Assembly (NCBI RefSeq): GCF_002104995.1
Contig: NW_024468445.1
Span: 1 to 17,811 of the forward strand
Direction: 5' to 3'
DNA length: 17,811 bases
Origin: Linderina pennispora
Lineage: Eukaryota > Kickxellomycota > Kickxellomycetes > Kickxellales > Kickxellaceae
Shown: positions 1 to 10,671 of the stretch, one piece after another
Layout of the letters: each line of letters starts with the position of its first letter
How positions within the stretch are numbered: position 1 is the first letter of the stretch
Notes under the pieces: model-generated
What the model saw: only the letters and a program-made list of their open reading frames with translations
Databases searched by the model: none
Told to the model about the DNA's origin: nothing
Translations under genes and position numbers: made by a program

Positions 1-1092
1 GGGGATGAGCAGCGGAGCATAGAAAAGTGGAAGAGATCGGTAAGGGGCTGAGCTGGTCCACCAAGTGGAAGAAAAAAGAGGCTTGTTTAATAACCAGCAT
101 GTGGCTAACACCACAAATTGAACATCATCGGACAGCATCGCTGTAATTTGCGTTAATCATTTACATTCCTGCACAAGCGCGCACATCGCATCTTGAATCA
201 CAATACACGCCATTTAGTCAATGTATGACTATAGCCACAGATAAATATGAATGCTACTACCGACTGTCCGGTGTCATATTCCACATGTATTTAATGTTGA
301 TATCAGCTCATTAGCTGACAATAGTGACTTCATATTTGCAGGAAACATTATAGCATGTGCTTGATACTGTTTATATGCACACAATTATTTGACAAACAAT
401 ATAGAACGAAAAAAGTAGCTCGCATCACGATAAGCGGCTTGGACCTTTCCCTATTCAGCGATCGTAATAGTCATGGCCAAACGCACGACAGTGCTCTACC
501 ATCTCTGTCTCGGTTGCGCAGGTGTACAAGCAGCCGTAGCATATCCACTGTGCAGCGGAACAGACAGGCCTACAGAGCGCCCTAGAAACAAATGATGAAA
601 AACCAGTATTGCACATTACACAAAAGTCCTCGTAGTTGTAAGTGTGCAGGAAAGAAATGGATGAATTGTGGAAGACAAATAGTAATTGAAGCCGTGGAGA
701 GTGAGAGTTGGGTTCAGCACAGGCAGACAGTTGCTTATATAGCTTCAGAGTGCCGTTGGCTAATTACGCTGGGCTCGCTGTATTGTCACTATGGTCGATG
801 GCTTGTCATTAAACGTCACTGTCTCCGGATAGGGTGCATCGACCAGTAGGAGGTGTGGGGTTTGCCAAGCATGCATACTGTGATGCAATTGTTTTCGGGA
901 ACAATCATGTTTTGATTCTCTGGCATATGTGTTCCATCCTACTGCTGTGTTTATAAATATGGCACGTAGCGGCCAATATTGTTTTGTGATTTTTAACTTC
1001 ATATAAGATTTCAAAACTAAAAAAGAAAAGGGGAAAAGAAAAACTACAAATGCCGCGCACTGCCCTTTTTGAAGATTTCGCTGCTGTGCGAT

Positions 1093-1243
1093 ATCTGGGC
1101 GCATCAGCGAAACCAGGGCAACAATCTGTGGTTGTAGTGGTCACAGGTTCCTGCTAGATATCTCCATTGGTTCACCGTGAGAGCTGCTTTTGTTGTCGGT
1201 TGACTTTACAATTGGCATGGCGTCATCATGATGGTCATCATCG
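1093..1243 (-). repeat. Dispersed repeat, copy 1 (inverted relative to copy 2)
   Basis: The reverse complement of this stretch aligns without gaps over 151 bases to 2343-2493. I count about 32 mismatches by eye, roughly 79% identity. An identical 20-base core lies near the middle (gaaccaatggagatatctag on the minus strand). Weaker similarity continues about 10-12 bases on each side. Read in the frame that is open in copy 2, this copy has two stops, so it is not an intact coding sequence. It could be a decayed transposon or a MITE-like element. Confidence 0.8.
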
Positions 1244-1259
1244 ACCGCACAACAGTACT

Positions 1260-1307
1260 AAAAGCCAAGCGCATGCAGATGGCAGTACCTCTACCTGATT
1301 GGCTTTT
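1260..1307. repeat. Short inverted repeat beside repeat copy 1
   Basis: A 9-base arm at 1260-1268 (aaaagccaa) is matched by its exact reverse complement at 1299-1307 (ttggctttt), with 30 bases between. It sits just outside repeat copy 1 and might be an element end. A 9-bp match can also be chance. Confidence 0.3.
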
Positions 1308-2173
1308 GACAATCGGAAGATGGGTCAGTGTTTCCCACATGTTTCCGAGACCACAGCTACTGAGAATCTGGAGAGGGAAAGTCCAAGCATTAATTTAGCT
1401 ACCACACTAGTCCATGACAAGAAATATATACCCAGCTAATGTCAACACGCACATTTGCAGACGCCCTATTCCTACTCTTAGACTAGATTCCCGAATACAG
1501 CATAGTGAACCAATATATTAGCATTTTAAACGCCATACTCATCATGCCCAGCGGTATGGCAACGCTCAAGTATATCGAGATCATTATTGCAGTAATAATC
1601 GCAATGAAGTCAACAGAACTGTACTGTAGAGCAGCCAAGCCGAAAGCATATTCTGATTATAGTATAATTGATATATATCTTAGTATACGGGCACTGCCAA
1701 ATGCTGTAGCCATGGACTGAGCTGGTATTCGAAGTAGAAGGTATCATCCACAGCCTTTTATTCTGACAAGCTCTAGAACATCACTAGTCACCAGACAACT
1801 TTAAAAACGGTACTACTATACTCCCCAACCCACGTATACAATGTTCAGATGTTTGTGGCAGTTGTTAGCAAGGTAAAAACCTAAGCTCGGTGATGTGATC
1901 GTGGTGCATCAACAGCCCAATACATCGCAGTACGCATACCTCCTCTTGCTTGCGCAGTGATAAAAGCACATCAATGAGTCCTGATAAGGTCTCTTCGGAT
2001 CTATCTGTAGGGCTTCATTTCATACATTGATATTCAATACTACTAGAGCTACTTGTGGTGATCACACCACAGTCACTCAAAGCCCAATGCTTATGCGACT
2101 CAGCCGATCACAGATGATGAGACCGATTCATCACCCCAGGCTAGGCCACATAGTTAGGGCTATAAAGTAGACA

Positions 2174-2198
2174 CCGGATCACTCCAGGAGTGACCCGG
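2174..2198. repeat. 25-bp near-perfect palindrome
   Basis: The arms pair around a single central A with one mismatch: ccgg-a-tcactcc / ggagtga-c-ccgg. The inner 15 bases (tcactccaggagtga) are a perfect dyad. It lies in non-coding DNA just after a TATAAA-like string. It could be a protein-binding dyad or an element end; no gene follows that would identify its role. Confidence 0.6.
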
Positions 2199-2342
2199 GA
2201 GGAATCATCCCTTCTTGTTTAATAATATTAACTGTCCCTATTAATTGATTAGTGCCTGGGCGAGCAGACGAAGCTCGTGACCTTTAAATAGGGTCGCGAC
2301 AATAGGTGCTCATAAATAAGTATCCTAAGAGTGTTGCGCAGC

Positions 2343-2493
2343 CGGTGATGACCACCATGATGACGCCATGGAAGTTATCAGGCCGACCAACAATGAGAGC
2401 AGCTCTTGCGCTGAACCAATGGAGATATCTAGTGGAGACCTGTGACCACTACAATAACAACTTGTCACCCTGGTTTCACCGATGGGGTCAGAT
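2343..2493 (+). repeat. Dispersed repeat, copy 2
   Basis: This is the direct-strand partner of 1093-1243, about 79% identical by eye over 151 bases with no gaps. Part of it lies in an 87-codon open frame (2306-2569), but copy differences fall at all three codon positions. That open frame is probably incidental. The two copies are about 1.1 kb apart in opposite orientation. Confidence 0.8.
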
Positions 2494-2942
2494 GCTGCAC
2501 AAGATCAAAAGGAGTTTACGGAGCAAGTCACCCAAACTCATGTTGAAGCTTAAGAGTTTTATCTTTTAACCAATTTAAAAGATTCTAGCGGACGGCCGGA
2601 CACTTTTTAGACTATAAAATCTTATATATAGGTAAAGATAAAGTCGTTTTTAGGAGACATGCTGGATGGATAAGCGAAGAATAACAGTGTGCTGCTAGAG
2701 ATGTGCATATTTTATTGTTGAACTGACAACCAATAAACAAGAAAAAGGAATGCGGTGCAAATGCCTGTGCAGTTCGACATGCGTTATATACCGTTCTTCG
2801 CACTACCAAGCATCGCTTCTGTATCTGAGCACCGACCAATTGTTCTGATGTGTATACAAAAAGACCACATTGCACCAGTGCATGAATAAGGATAACGTCA
2901 AATATTATACTCAAGGTCTACTAGATTCATACAAGAACTAAT

Positions 2943-5285
2943 CTACTTGAAGTTGATATCGTCTGACTCAAAGCGAGTACCAGCCTTATTTCCCTTGAAT
3001 GCGGACGATGGGTTGGATAGGATTCGCTCAATCTCTTCGGCCAAGGCCGAACGAACTGCATTCTTGGCAAAAGTACCAAAGAATGAGCTGGAGGTATCGC
3101 CAGCTCCCCAGCTGAACATCCTCAGCGCTGTCGTCACCATCGCCGTCGCCGCCCAGATTCCTGGCCTTGGAAATCAGACGGCGTGCAACCGATGCCTCCT
3201 CAGGGAACACTTTGACCCTGACGTTCTTGAGCAGATCCGCCGTGAAAGTGCCCTTCTTGTACACCAGCGCCCTTCAAAACACCATCCTTGATGGTCTCAG
3301 CATCCGGGTCAGTGCCACTCGCAACGACCTTGATGTCGACTGGCGATTCCTCTTGGGCTTTGTCCACAGAGTCAAAGAGACCCGCTGCCACTGCCTTATG
3401 CCTCACGCTATTGATGAGCCTCTGTGAGTAGAATTCGGCAAGCTTCGTGGCAATTTCGGTGCGTGCCTCGAAACCCATCTGCGCACTTGCCTCGATGGCT
3501 CGCGTGAAACTGCCCAGCTCGTCAACAAGTCCGTTCTGTAGGGCCTGGACACCAGTAAACACCCGGCCACGGGCGACATCCTCGACCTGGTCGCTGCTGT
3601 ATCCACGGCCCTTGGCAACGCGGCTCTTAAAGTCGTCGTAGATGATGTCGATGGTGCGGCGGTAGCGCTCGAGTGCCGCGCCTTCTGGCTCGCGGAAAAT
3701 CGAATCAGACTTGTTGTCAACAGTGTATAGCTCCTCGACATTGGTGCCAATAAACTCCAACAGCTTCTTAGTTACCACTGGCCGCATTGATGCAACACCA
3801 ATGCTGCCAGTGATTGTTCCTGGGCTGGCAAAAATGCGCTTGCACGATGTCGAAGCGTAGTAGGCTCCAGATGCAGAGACGTTGCCGTAGGATGCAACCA
3901 CAGGTTTGCCAAACTTGTCTTGCACATAGTCGACATAGGCGCCAATAGTGTCCGCTCGCAATCACATCGCCGCCGCCCGAGTCGATGCGCAGGACGATAG
4001 CCGAGACCGTCGGGTCCTTGGCAGCGTCAAGTAGAGACTGGCAAACGGCCTTGGCACCGCGCGGACCAAACCGCTCGATTCCGCCCAGCAAGTAGACCAC
4101 GCCGACAGTCACAGGCTGGTCCGATTCCAGGAGCTTCAGGGCCGAGGCCATCGCAGCCTTGTCACTGGATATCAGCATGCTCTTTGCGAGTTCCTTTGTC
4201 GACCCGCTTTCATCATAGGCGCCGCCACTCATCTCATTGGTCTCAATCTCAAGACGCCGTGCATCCGCATAGGTGTTGATTAGAGTAAGCTTACGTGGAC
4301 CAACAATGGAAGCCACGTCGTACGTGTAGCCTAGCGCCGAGACCAGACCCGACCCCAGGGCATCGGGGGCGATAATCGGGCCCTCTTCCATGGCCCTGCG
4401 GACAATGTCCTGAGCCTTAATGTGCGTGTCCTTGCACTGGCTCAGAATGCTCGATCCACGCGATGTCGCAATGTCGTCGATAATGGTGTCATTGAGCGAG
4501 TTTAGCAAGTCCATCATGTTTTCGCGGTGCTTCTCGGGCATTGACGACTGAGAATAAGGGGCCACCACGCTCTTATATTCCTTGCGCGCCTCGACGTGCA
4601 TCTTGAGCCCAATCTTGTCCAGCAGGTCTTTGAAGTACATCTGTGTGCCCGATAGACCCGTCAGCGGCAGCTGGCCAGTGGGCTGGACGATAATGTCGCT
4701 AAATGCCGACGCCAGGTAGTAGGTGAGCTGGTCGTCAAACGAGTCAGTATAAAAGTACGTGCGGCCGCTGCCTGCCCCCAGCTGCTGCTCCTTCTTGGCT
4801 CTAAACTGCTCAAGCGCCTGGCGCAGCTCCTGGACTTGGGCAACGCCTAGCCCAGTGCCGGTAGAGTTTGTCTGCTCGTTGGAGTCTGGGGCTGGTCCCA
4901 GCTTGACCACCAGCCCCTTGATGCGTGGGTCGTCCGCGGCCATCTCCAGGGCCATCAGTGCCCGCAGCATGCTCATTTCGTCGTTCTTTCCAGAGAGCTT
5001 GCGGAGGAACCGGCTGAGCCAGCTCAGCTCGAATGACATGGGCTCAGGGGCTTCGATAATGGACCCCTCATGGATGCGCCAGGCAAGCATTGTGCCGTCG
5101 ATGATTGGTGCACGATCCAGCCGGTTGCGCTGCCGCTGCTGTCGCCTGTAAACAAAGTATGCAAGACCAGCCGCAAACAACGTCGTTTTCTTGTACCTCC
5201 ACATAATGCGTGCTGAGCGCTTCAGCAGGCCTGCCTTTGTTGAATTCGGCGAGCTGGCTTGTTGTTGTTGTTGTCCCTGATTCAT
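2943..5285 (-). CDS. SppA/protease IV-like S49 serine peptidase (frame-broken)
   Basis: Long-form (67K-type) signal peptide peptidase A. Family members cut hydrophobic peptides in or near membranes with a Ser/Lys dyad. After a Gln-rich start comes a probable membrane anchor at about residues 32-46. The N-terminal S49 half carries YKS with candidate general-base Lys at about residue 238 (codon 4572-4574); compare GTYKSAVEPF in E. coli. The C-terminal half has the RIDSGGG motif, and SASGAYY places the nucleophile Ser near residue 472 (codon 3869-3871). The joined length is about 778 residues, longer than E. coli SppA (618), with a basic then acidic C-terminal extension. Reading needs three frame changes, near 3952, 3270 and 3115, each fitted by removing one base from a short homopolymer. 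Start ATG is 5283-5285. A minus-strand AATAAA lies at 2711-2716. The family call is strong; localisation and substrate are unknown. Confidence 0.85.
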
Positions 5286-5715
5286 AATTCTCTAAATTCA
5301 ATAGAAGAAATGGGGTTGACAAAGAACAGGTAGTGTTGTGACGATGCAAGTTTACAACAGTCTTGGCAGTTTAAGCCTGCACACATTATTGCAGCACCAG
5401 CTGCCCTGAAATGAGCCGCCCAAGCCGAGCCGTAATAATGAGGATATTTTGACAACGCCCATTTATCAGAATGTGCCTACATTCTGGTTTCCCCTTTTCC
5501 GCATATATTTTTGTTGTCTTCTTCCAAAGGCGGAATAGTGCGAGCACCATGGCAATGGGGAGGGTCAGCATGCCTGCTGCCGCGCTTGATTTCTGCTTAA
5601 AAGCACCGTTCTTGGAACGTGGCAGTTGACCACATCAAGTTTTTTTTTTCCACAGCCTGCAGCACATCCTTCATCTCACTACCTCGAGTTTCGACAGCTA
5701 ATATCTCTCTAAACC
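5286..5715. promoter_or_regulatory. Divergent promoter region between the SppA-like and amidase genes
   Basis: These 430 bases separate two genes that start back to back (minus ATG at 5285, plus ATG at 5716), so both promoters must lie here. A T-tract at about 5640-5650 could exclude nucleosomes. A TATATTTT-like string sits at about 5503-5510. The leader before the amidase ATG is pyrimidine-rich. No coding sequence is seen inside. Confidence 0.55.
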
Positions 5716-7334
5716 ATGACTGTGCTACTTGATGTTGCGGACATCATGCTCAAGCCAGTGCACTGGCTCGTCTTCTACCCAACGCAGAAGGCACTCCAGT
5801 TTGGCATATACCGTGCCAACAACATCGGCGCCAAAAAGAAGCACGCCAAAACATTGGCAAAGGATCCGCGCTCCGTCGCTGGATATCTACAACCCGATTC
5901 TGCAGCACTCGGCCACCGAGCTAGCACGCATGATTCGCACCGGTGAGGTCACGTCCAGGCAGGTTGTCGCAGCCTATATCGAGCGAATCAAACAGGTCAA
6001 CCCTCTGGTCAACGGGCTGGTTGCAGACAGATTTGACAAGGCCATCGAGGATGCCGAGGCTGTCGACAAGCTGGTTGCCACTGGCGACTTGTCAGCCTTC
6101 GATTCGCAGCCGTTCCTGGGTGTGCCAATCACCATCAAGGAGTCCATTGCTGTCGAAGGACTTCCAAACACATATGGCCTTTCCTGGCGTCAGAAGCAAG
6201 AGCCTGTGTCCTGTGTCACATCCAAGCCTGTCCAAAACATAATCGATGCCGGCTTCATCATCCTCGGCGTGACCAACACCCCGACGCTCTCCACAACTGT
6301 CGAGAGCGACAACGCCATTTATGGCCGCACCCTGAACCCATACAACTTTTCTCTGACGCCCGGCGGCAGCTCGAGCGGCGAGGGTGCACTTATTGGATCC
6401 GGTGCTTCACCTGTCGGAATTGCCACCGATATTGGCGGCAGCATTCCGATCCCGTCGCTTTTCTGCGGAGTCTTTGGACACCGGCCCACTGCCGGAATGA
6501 TTCCACATGACCCGACAACATACCCCGAGCTGCAATCTGACAACGCTCGAAGCTGCTTTCACCAAGGGCGTCATGTGCCGCTACGCTGAAGATATTGCGC
6601 CGACTTTGTCGATTCTTGCATCCCAGGAAATAGGAGATCCGTCAACGGTTGATTTCAGCGAGCTCAACGTTATTATTATGCCAGAAGGACTCGGCAACAG
6701 CCTTGTGACTCCTAGAGTCAGCAAAGAGCTGCGCGATGCAGTTGTCCGCGCTGGAAAATTCCTTGGCGGCAGCAAGGTCAAGAGAATCAAGCCATTTGTT
6801 AACCCCCTAACTACCGCCTTCAAATTCCTGCCAGTTATCCGCGATGGTGAAGTACCGGTCCCTGTCACTTTGGCTGGTGAAGATCAGCCACCAGTCAGTA
6901 CTTCCCGCGAGACCCTTCGTATTTTGGGTGGCAAGTCACAGTATTCACCTGGACCGCTCATGTTCGCCGTTTCAGGGAAGCTGTTGGGCGGCAAATACGC
7001 GGATGTCACCGAATACTGGGCCAAACTGAAGCAACAGCTCGATGAGCTGCTCGGCGAGAACGGGATCCTTATTATGCCGCCGCAGCCTAAGCCGGCACAG
7101 CGCCATGGATGGAGTCTAACCCACACGGTGTGGGTTGGCTACACTGCCATTTTCAATGCCCTTGGCTACCCTGTCACTCACGTCCCAATGGGCCTGAACA
7201 AGAAGGGAATTCCTATTGGTGTAATGGTGGTTGCGCGCAAGAACCAGGATATCCGTACCATTGCAGCAGCGGTGAAGCTCCAAGAAGGTTTTGGCGGCTG
7301 GGTGCCGCCTACCAGACTAGGTGTGCCGGTGTAA
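5716..7334 (+). CDS. FAAH-like amidase, amidase-signature family (frame-broken)
   Basis: Serine hydrolase of the amidase signature family, closest in pattern to fatty-acid amide hydrolase, which cleaves acyl amides to fatty acid and amine at membranes. A hydrophobic, basic N-terminus suggests membrane association. The catalytic set is visible: Lys near residue 141 (TIKES, codon 6137-6139), cis-Ser near 218 (GGSSSGEGAL, codon 6368-6370) and nucleophile Ser near 242 (TDIGGS, codon 6440-6442). These correspond to FAAH K142/S217/S241. Later family motifs include MCRYAED and a YP-T-HVPMG segment. The joined length of about 538 residues matches FAAH2. Two single-base frame changes are needed, near 5868-5885 and near 6542. 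The residue after GGSI is Pro where FAAH has Arg. Start ATG 5716 (aaccATGac) has A at -3. The substrate cannot be told from sequence. Confidence 0.88.
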
Positions 7335-8033
7335 GCAGCAAGTGTCTGCTTGGGGACGTGCCATTGTTCGACAACTCCATTGTAAAGATGCTGTAATCAA
7401 TTGGTATTTAGTGCAGTACTAGCAACCATCTTCAATATGCAGCATGCAGTGTTTGGTCCACATAGAGGTGAGCCCACATTACAAGAGGCTATACTCCACG
7501 TGCCAATCTGTTTAGCCATTGGCTGCAAGACGAGACACCAGTGCTGATCTGGACCTGACCGATTAGCCGCTGATTAGCATCTTTTTATAGACTAAAAATA
7601 AGCCTGCCGGTCTGATCCCAATGATCACCATGATACATGCTGGCCAGCGAGCCAATAAACTTTAGTTGCCCTGATGAAGGCCATCACCTAGCCTGACTAC
7701 GCACTGGGCTTAGCTAGTTGATGCAACAGCCAAGCGGCTGCTGAGCCAATGTTTTACGACACTCAATTCAAACCACAGGCGACACCATGCCTTGCAAAGC
7801 AGCCAGTGTTTTGTAATACTCTGCACGTTTGATTGCGTTTCAGGGGAGAACAACACCACATATTTCCATTTGGGCTGATGATTGTCGTTGCTAAATTTTT
7901 CTGTTGTTGACGTAAAAACCTTTGCGATCTGCCACGTTCAAACGCAAGTGCGAGTGTAAGAAATGGACTCCTTAGGATCGCAGCCAACATCTATATTTTT
8001 CGCCTTTAGGGATAGCATTGGATTGGCCCTCCC

Positions 8034-8237
8034 TCAGTGCATGCAGTTTTTATAAGCACTGTCGAAGGCTCGCATGACCCCGGCGTCCATGAACATGTCC
8101 ACTGATAAAGCTTTGCTGCTTCTGTAGACTTCTCTGGATAATGAATGTGCGGCTCTAGCATATATGTCTTGGCTTACATCACCCCGGTCAGGTCCAACTT
8201 GGCAACAGCCCTTCCTTCTGTTCTGTTGCTCTTCCAT
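8034..8237 (-). pseudogene. Possible fragment of a Mutator-like transposase
   Basis: A 67-codon open frame contains the segments SQDIYARA and AFDSAYKNCMH. These loosely resemble two conserved stretches of MULE transposases: a DIYN-like segment, then the first catalytic Asp region written as DATYKTN. The family usually has a longer gap between them and continues for hundreds of residues, while here a stop follows at once. If the link is right, this is a decayed piece. It could equally be an unrelated open frame. Recognition is by eye only. Confidence 0.2.
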
Positions 8238-8519
8238 ACAAAAATTCTGCCTATTGGCGTGGTTGGCAATCGCCCATGAGCCAGAAAATTGTTATCAAGG
8301 AACAAATTGCACTGAGCAGTTTGTAATCTACCCGTTCAGCTCCCCAAACCTGATTGACGGACGATCGGACCATACGTCGAGCAGGAATTCACAAGCTTTT
8401 ACATGGATTTTGGACGGAGTTCAAAGTAGCTCCAGGCGAAATCCAGCTTGGGGCGTCACCTTTGGACCCACCCTGTCCGCTTCACCTGGCGCCAGCACTG
8501 TTTGCTTACAGTTACCCCT

Positions 8520-8556
8520 CATTTTTATTATACTATTATTTTGCACCTATTGCATC
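8520..8556 (+). promoter_or_regulatory. AT-rich TATA-like segment before the receptor gene
   Basis: The 35 bases before the receptor ATG contain TTTTTATTATACTATTATTTT, the only TATA-like string close to that start. It is very near the ATG, so the 5' leader would be short. The assignment is tentative. Confidence 0.3.
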
Positions 8557-9692
8557 ATGAACAATCCTCAGCATGTCTTTGAAAAGCGGGCGCCGTATTA
8601 CATGGATAAGGAGATGATAGAGAACCAGACCAAGCCATTCATCCCGCGCGATCCTGTTGGCCTGTCCGACCGCATCATCTTTGGTATTGGTCTCGCGCTG
8701 TACTCGTTGGCTGGGCTGATGACGCTGTATGCATGGCTAAATCGCAGTTATCCGCCGCTACGTGCCAAAAATCTTCCGCTGGCGACTATGATGTGGGTCG
8801 GAGCATTCGGATGGTTCATTGGCTCGGTGGTTAGCAATGGGCTTGTTGAGATCGAGGGGTGTGGCGACACTGCATTCTCCCAGCGGTTTGGATCCGCATC
8901 GGGTTTGGGTACACATTTACGTGCTCAAGCCTGTTCCGGGTTTACCTGCTGGACCGCATCTTTGTTCAGCGGCGTTCGGCACACGGCGTGCGGTTCCATC
9001 TGCCTATATTTCTGTTTACCCTTGTGGTTCTTTTGTTCTGCATCATCAGCACCGTACTTCCCAACTACATGACCGTCATTTATCTTGACAAGTTCAAGTC
9101 CTGTCATTACGTCGCCCCATACCGCTTCGTGTGCCTGGGCATCGTTGCCTCGCTATGGTCGGTCGTTGCCGTTCTGGTGTGGCGCATTCGCAATATCCAT
9201 ACTGCATTCAACGAGCGGTTCGAGACTGTTGCCATTGCTGCCATGGCTTTGTCGACAGACATAGAGATGATTGTTGTGCACATTGTGTACCTGCACTACG
9301 CACAGAACCGTGCCGTCAGGTCAATGGCAGTCATGTTTGATTTGACCATGGGATGCACTGCAAGCTTTATTCTGCTAGTGTATCCAGTCTACCAGTGCAT
9401 CTTCCACCGTGAAGAGTATCTCCAAAAGTGGCTACTCAAGCTGTCTCTTGACGGATTGCACAAGGAGTACTTGGATGAGACGCATCACGTAACAAACACC
9501 ACAGACTATGCCGAGGTCCGTGAACAGTCAACAACACGTTTGACCAGCGGGAACACCGAAAAGACTTGTGCTCAGGCCGGACATGGCGACACTATTGGCA
9601 TGGGCCAGGTTGCTTATAGGGAATACGCGCAGCCGCCGTTCAATCCGTTCCCTCATCCAGACGAAGGAGGGGGCTCGCGTATCATTCTGTAG
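8557..9692 (+). CDS. Seven-transmembrane GPCR-like protein (one frame break)
   Basis: Predicted plasma-membrane receptor. Seven hydrophobic segments are readable: residues 38-60 and 73-95 before the frame change; then segments beginning CILPAVWIRIG, HLPIFLFTLVV, VCLGIVASLWS, VAIAAMALSTD and MFDLTMGCTAS. A Cys at the start of helix 3 (WRHC) and one in the second outer loop (KSCHY) could form the usual GPCR disulfide. The outer N-terminus is about 37 residues with an N-glycosylation sequon (NQT). The cytoplasmic tail is about 90 residues, Thr-rich, with no RGS or kinase domain. The joined length is about 377. The frame changes between 8845 and 8862, in or next to a GGGG run, as if one base were missing. 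ATG 8557 was chosen because protein-like sequence begins there. It resembles fungal orphan receptors; the ligand and exact class are unknown. Confidence 0.65.
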
Positions 9693-9710
9693 TTAGTGAA
9701 TGGCGTTTCC

Positions 9711-9716
9711 AATAAA
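9711..9716 (+). terminator. Polyadenylation signal of the receptor gene
   Basis: A canonical AATAAA lies 18 bases after the receptor stop codon (TAG 9690-9692), a plausible 3'-end signal. Confidence 0.6.
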
Positions 9717-10095
9717 CTATGACTAAAATCAATTATCAGCCAGCTGGTGTCGAGCCGCCGCTGGTTCCGCATGCGCCATTTTTCCAGTCCAAGCTTCCTC
9801 GGTGGCATCTTGAATACAACTCAGAATTGAGCATTACACTGAGGTGCCTAGACGGCGGAGAATGCAGTTACACAAACTATATTCCCCCATCGTTACATCC
9901 AGGGATTTGCCTTAAAAGACTAAATCGAACACAAACAGTAACCCCTCAGCTATACTTGGGACAGCGGTGGTATACTAGCGGCTAAACAAACATTTCGAAT
10001 CCCCTCCGTGATCGTGTTGCAGAGATTTGCCGGACATTTATGAGCACTGCCCTCGATATGCAGATTGGGTTACTGGTGCATGCGTGTTCATAGCC

Positions 10096-10124
10096 GTGAT
10101 TAGACTGCAGGGTGTTCTAATCAC
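10096..10124. repeat. Perfect 9-bp stem with 11-base loop
   Basis: GTGATTAGA at 10096-10104 and TCTAATCAC at 10116-10124 are exact reverse complements. The site is in non-coding DNA with no adjacent gene end, so it is more likely a binding dyad or a chance hairpin than a terminator. Confidence 0.45.
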
Positions 10125-10522
10125 CGCTGAGCGGACATTGTCCAGAAGAACTAGGTGCTTGGACCTCTGTGAACGGATAGGTCCAAAAGGTTACTACGGA
10201 GGTGAATATAAACAGACTTACTACAGTCAATATCTCTAAAGTATTCTCTCTAGCCAACGATATTCCCTTGCACTGGCCTGGACAGACACAAGTGACCAAG
10301 AGGCATCATTTGATCTATGCAAACAATTCGCAGATAAGCTCCGAAATAAAGGGTTTGGCATATTAGCCGCAGGCCAGCACTGGGAGCATGAATCAGACGA
10401 CCACCGGGTCCATTGGCAAAACTGCATGAATTATTGCGATCGTTGCGATGTCCTTTCGATGCGGTTGTGTTATTTCCCCGAGCTGAGCCTGGCCAGTGAT
10501 CGGGGATGGCATGAACACCAGC

Positions 10523-10571
10523 CAATGCGGTACTTTCTCCACTGGCTACCCTTCCCCAAAATAGACCCGCC
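10523..10571 (+). promoter_or_regulatory. Upstream module of gene A shared with gene D
   Basis: CAATGCGG at 10523-10530 is followed by AAAATAGACCCGCC at 10558-10571. The same two strings occur in the same order and strand upstream of gene D, at 13943-13950 and 13962-13975. The 14-base match is exact. It lies about 155 bases before the TATA box of A and about 90 before that of D. Confidence 0.6.
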
Positions 10572-10671
10572 TTTGTGCTATAGCAACAAGCTTGCAAAGC
10601 TGCCATACGCCCCTGTGCCCAGGTGCGTTGTGGAACAAACATGTAAGAGCGAAGCTAGGCATGGATGACAA

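Larger units (their letters stand above)
1..2942. other. Gene-poor left region
   Basis: No convincing gene is visible. The open frames on both strands are under about 115 codons, AT-rich, lack recognisable motifs, and overlap one another in different frames. The stretch contains two diverged inverted copies of one repeat, a 25-bp palindrome and an AT-rich patch around 1600-1700. It is best read as intergenic DNA with decayed repeats. Confidence 0.6.
7335..8556. other. Intergenic region between amidase and receptor-like gene
   Basis: Mostly AT-rich DNA without a convincing intact gene. Open frames are short and overlap in conflicting frames. A possible transposase remnant lies on the minus strand at 8034-8237. 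The plus frame that runs into the receptor from 8164 is open upstream by chance; the recognisable protein begins at 8557. Confidence 0.5.

Noticed and set aside
355-1144. Small open frames of 76-114 codons near the left edge
   Set aside because: AT-rich, overlapping on both strands and without motifs; one runs through repeat copy 1.
4759-5151. 130-codon plus-strand open frame inside the SppA-like gene
   Set aside because: Antisense shadow of a conserved coding sequence.
8164-8556. Upstream extension of the receptor frame
   Set aside because: The composition is unlike protein coding, it overlaps the TATA-like segment, and ATG 8557 begins the recognisable receptor.
9970-10010. TTTCGAATCC string resembling a tRNA T-arm
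   Set aside because: No matching acceptor, D or anticodon stems could be found upstream.
10250-10642. 130-codon minus-strand open frame
   Set aside because: No motif, no promoter, and it overlaps the upstream regulatory region of gene A.
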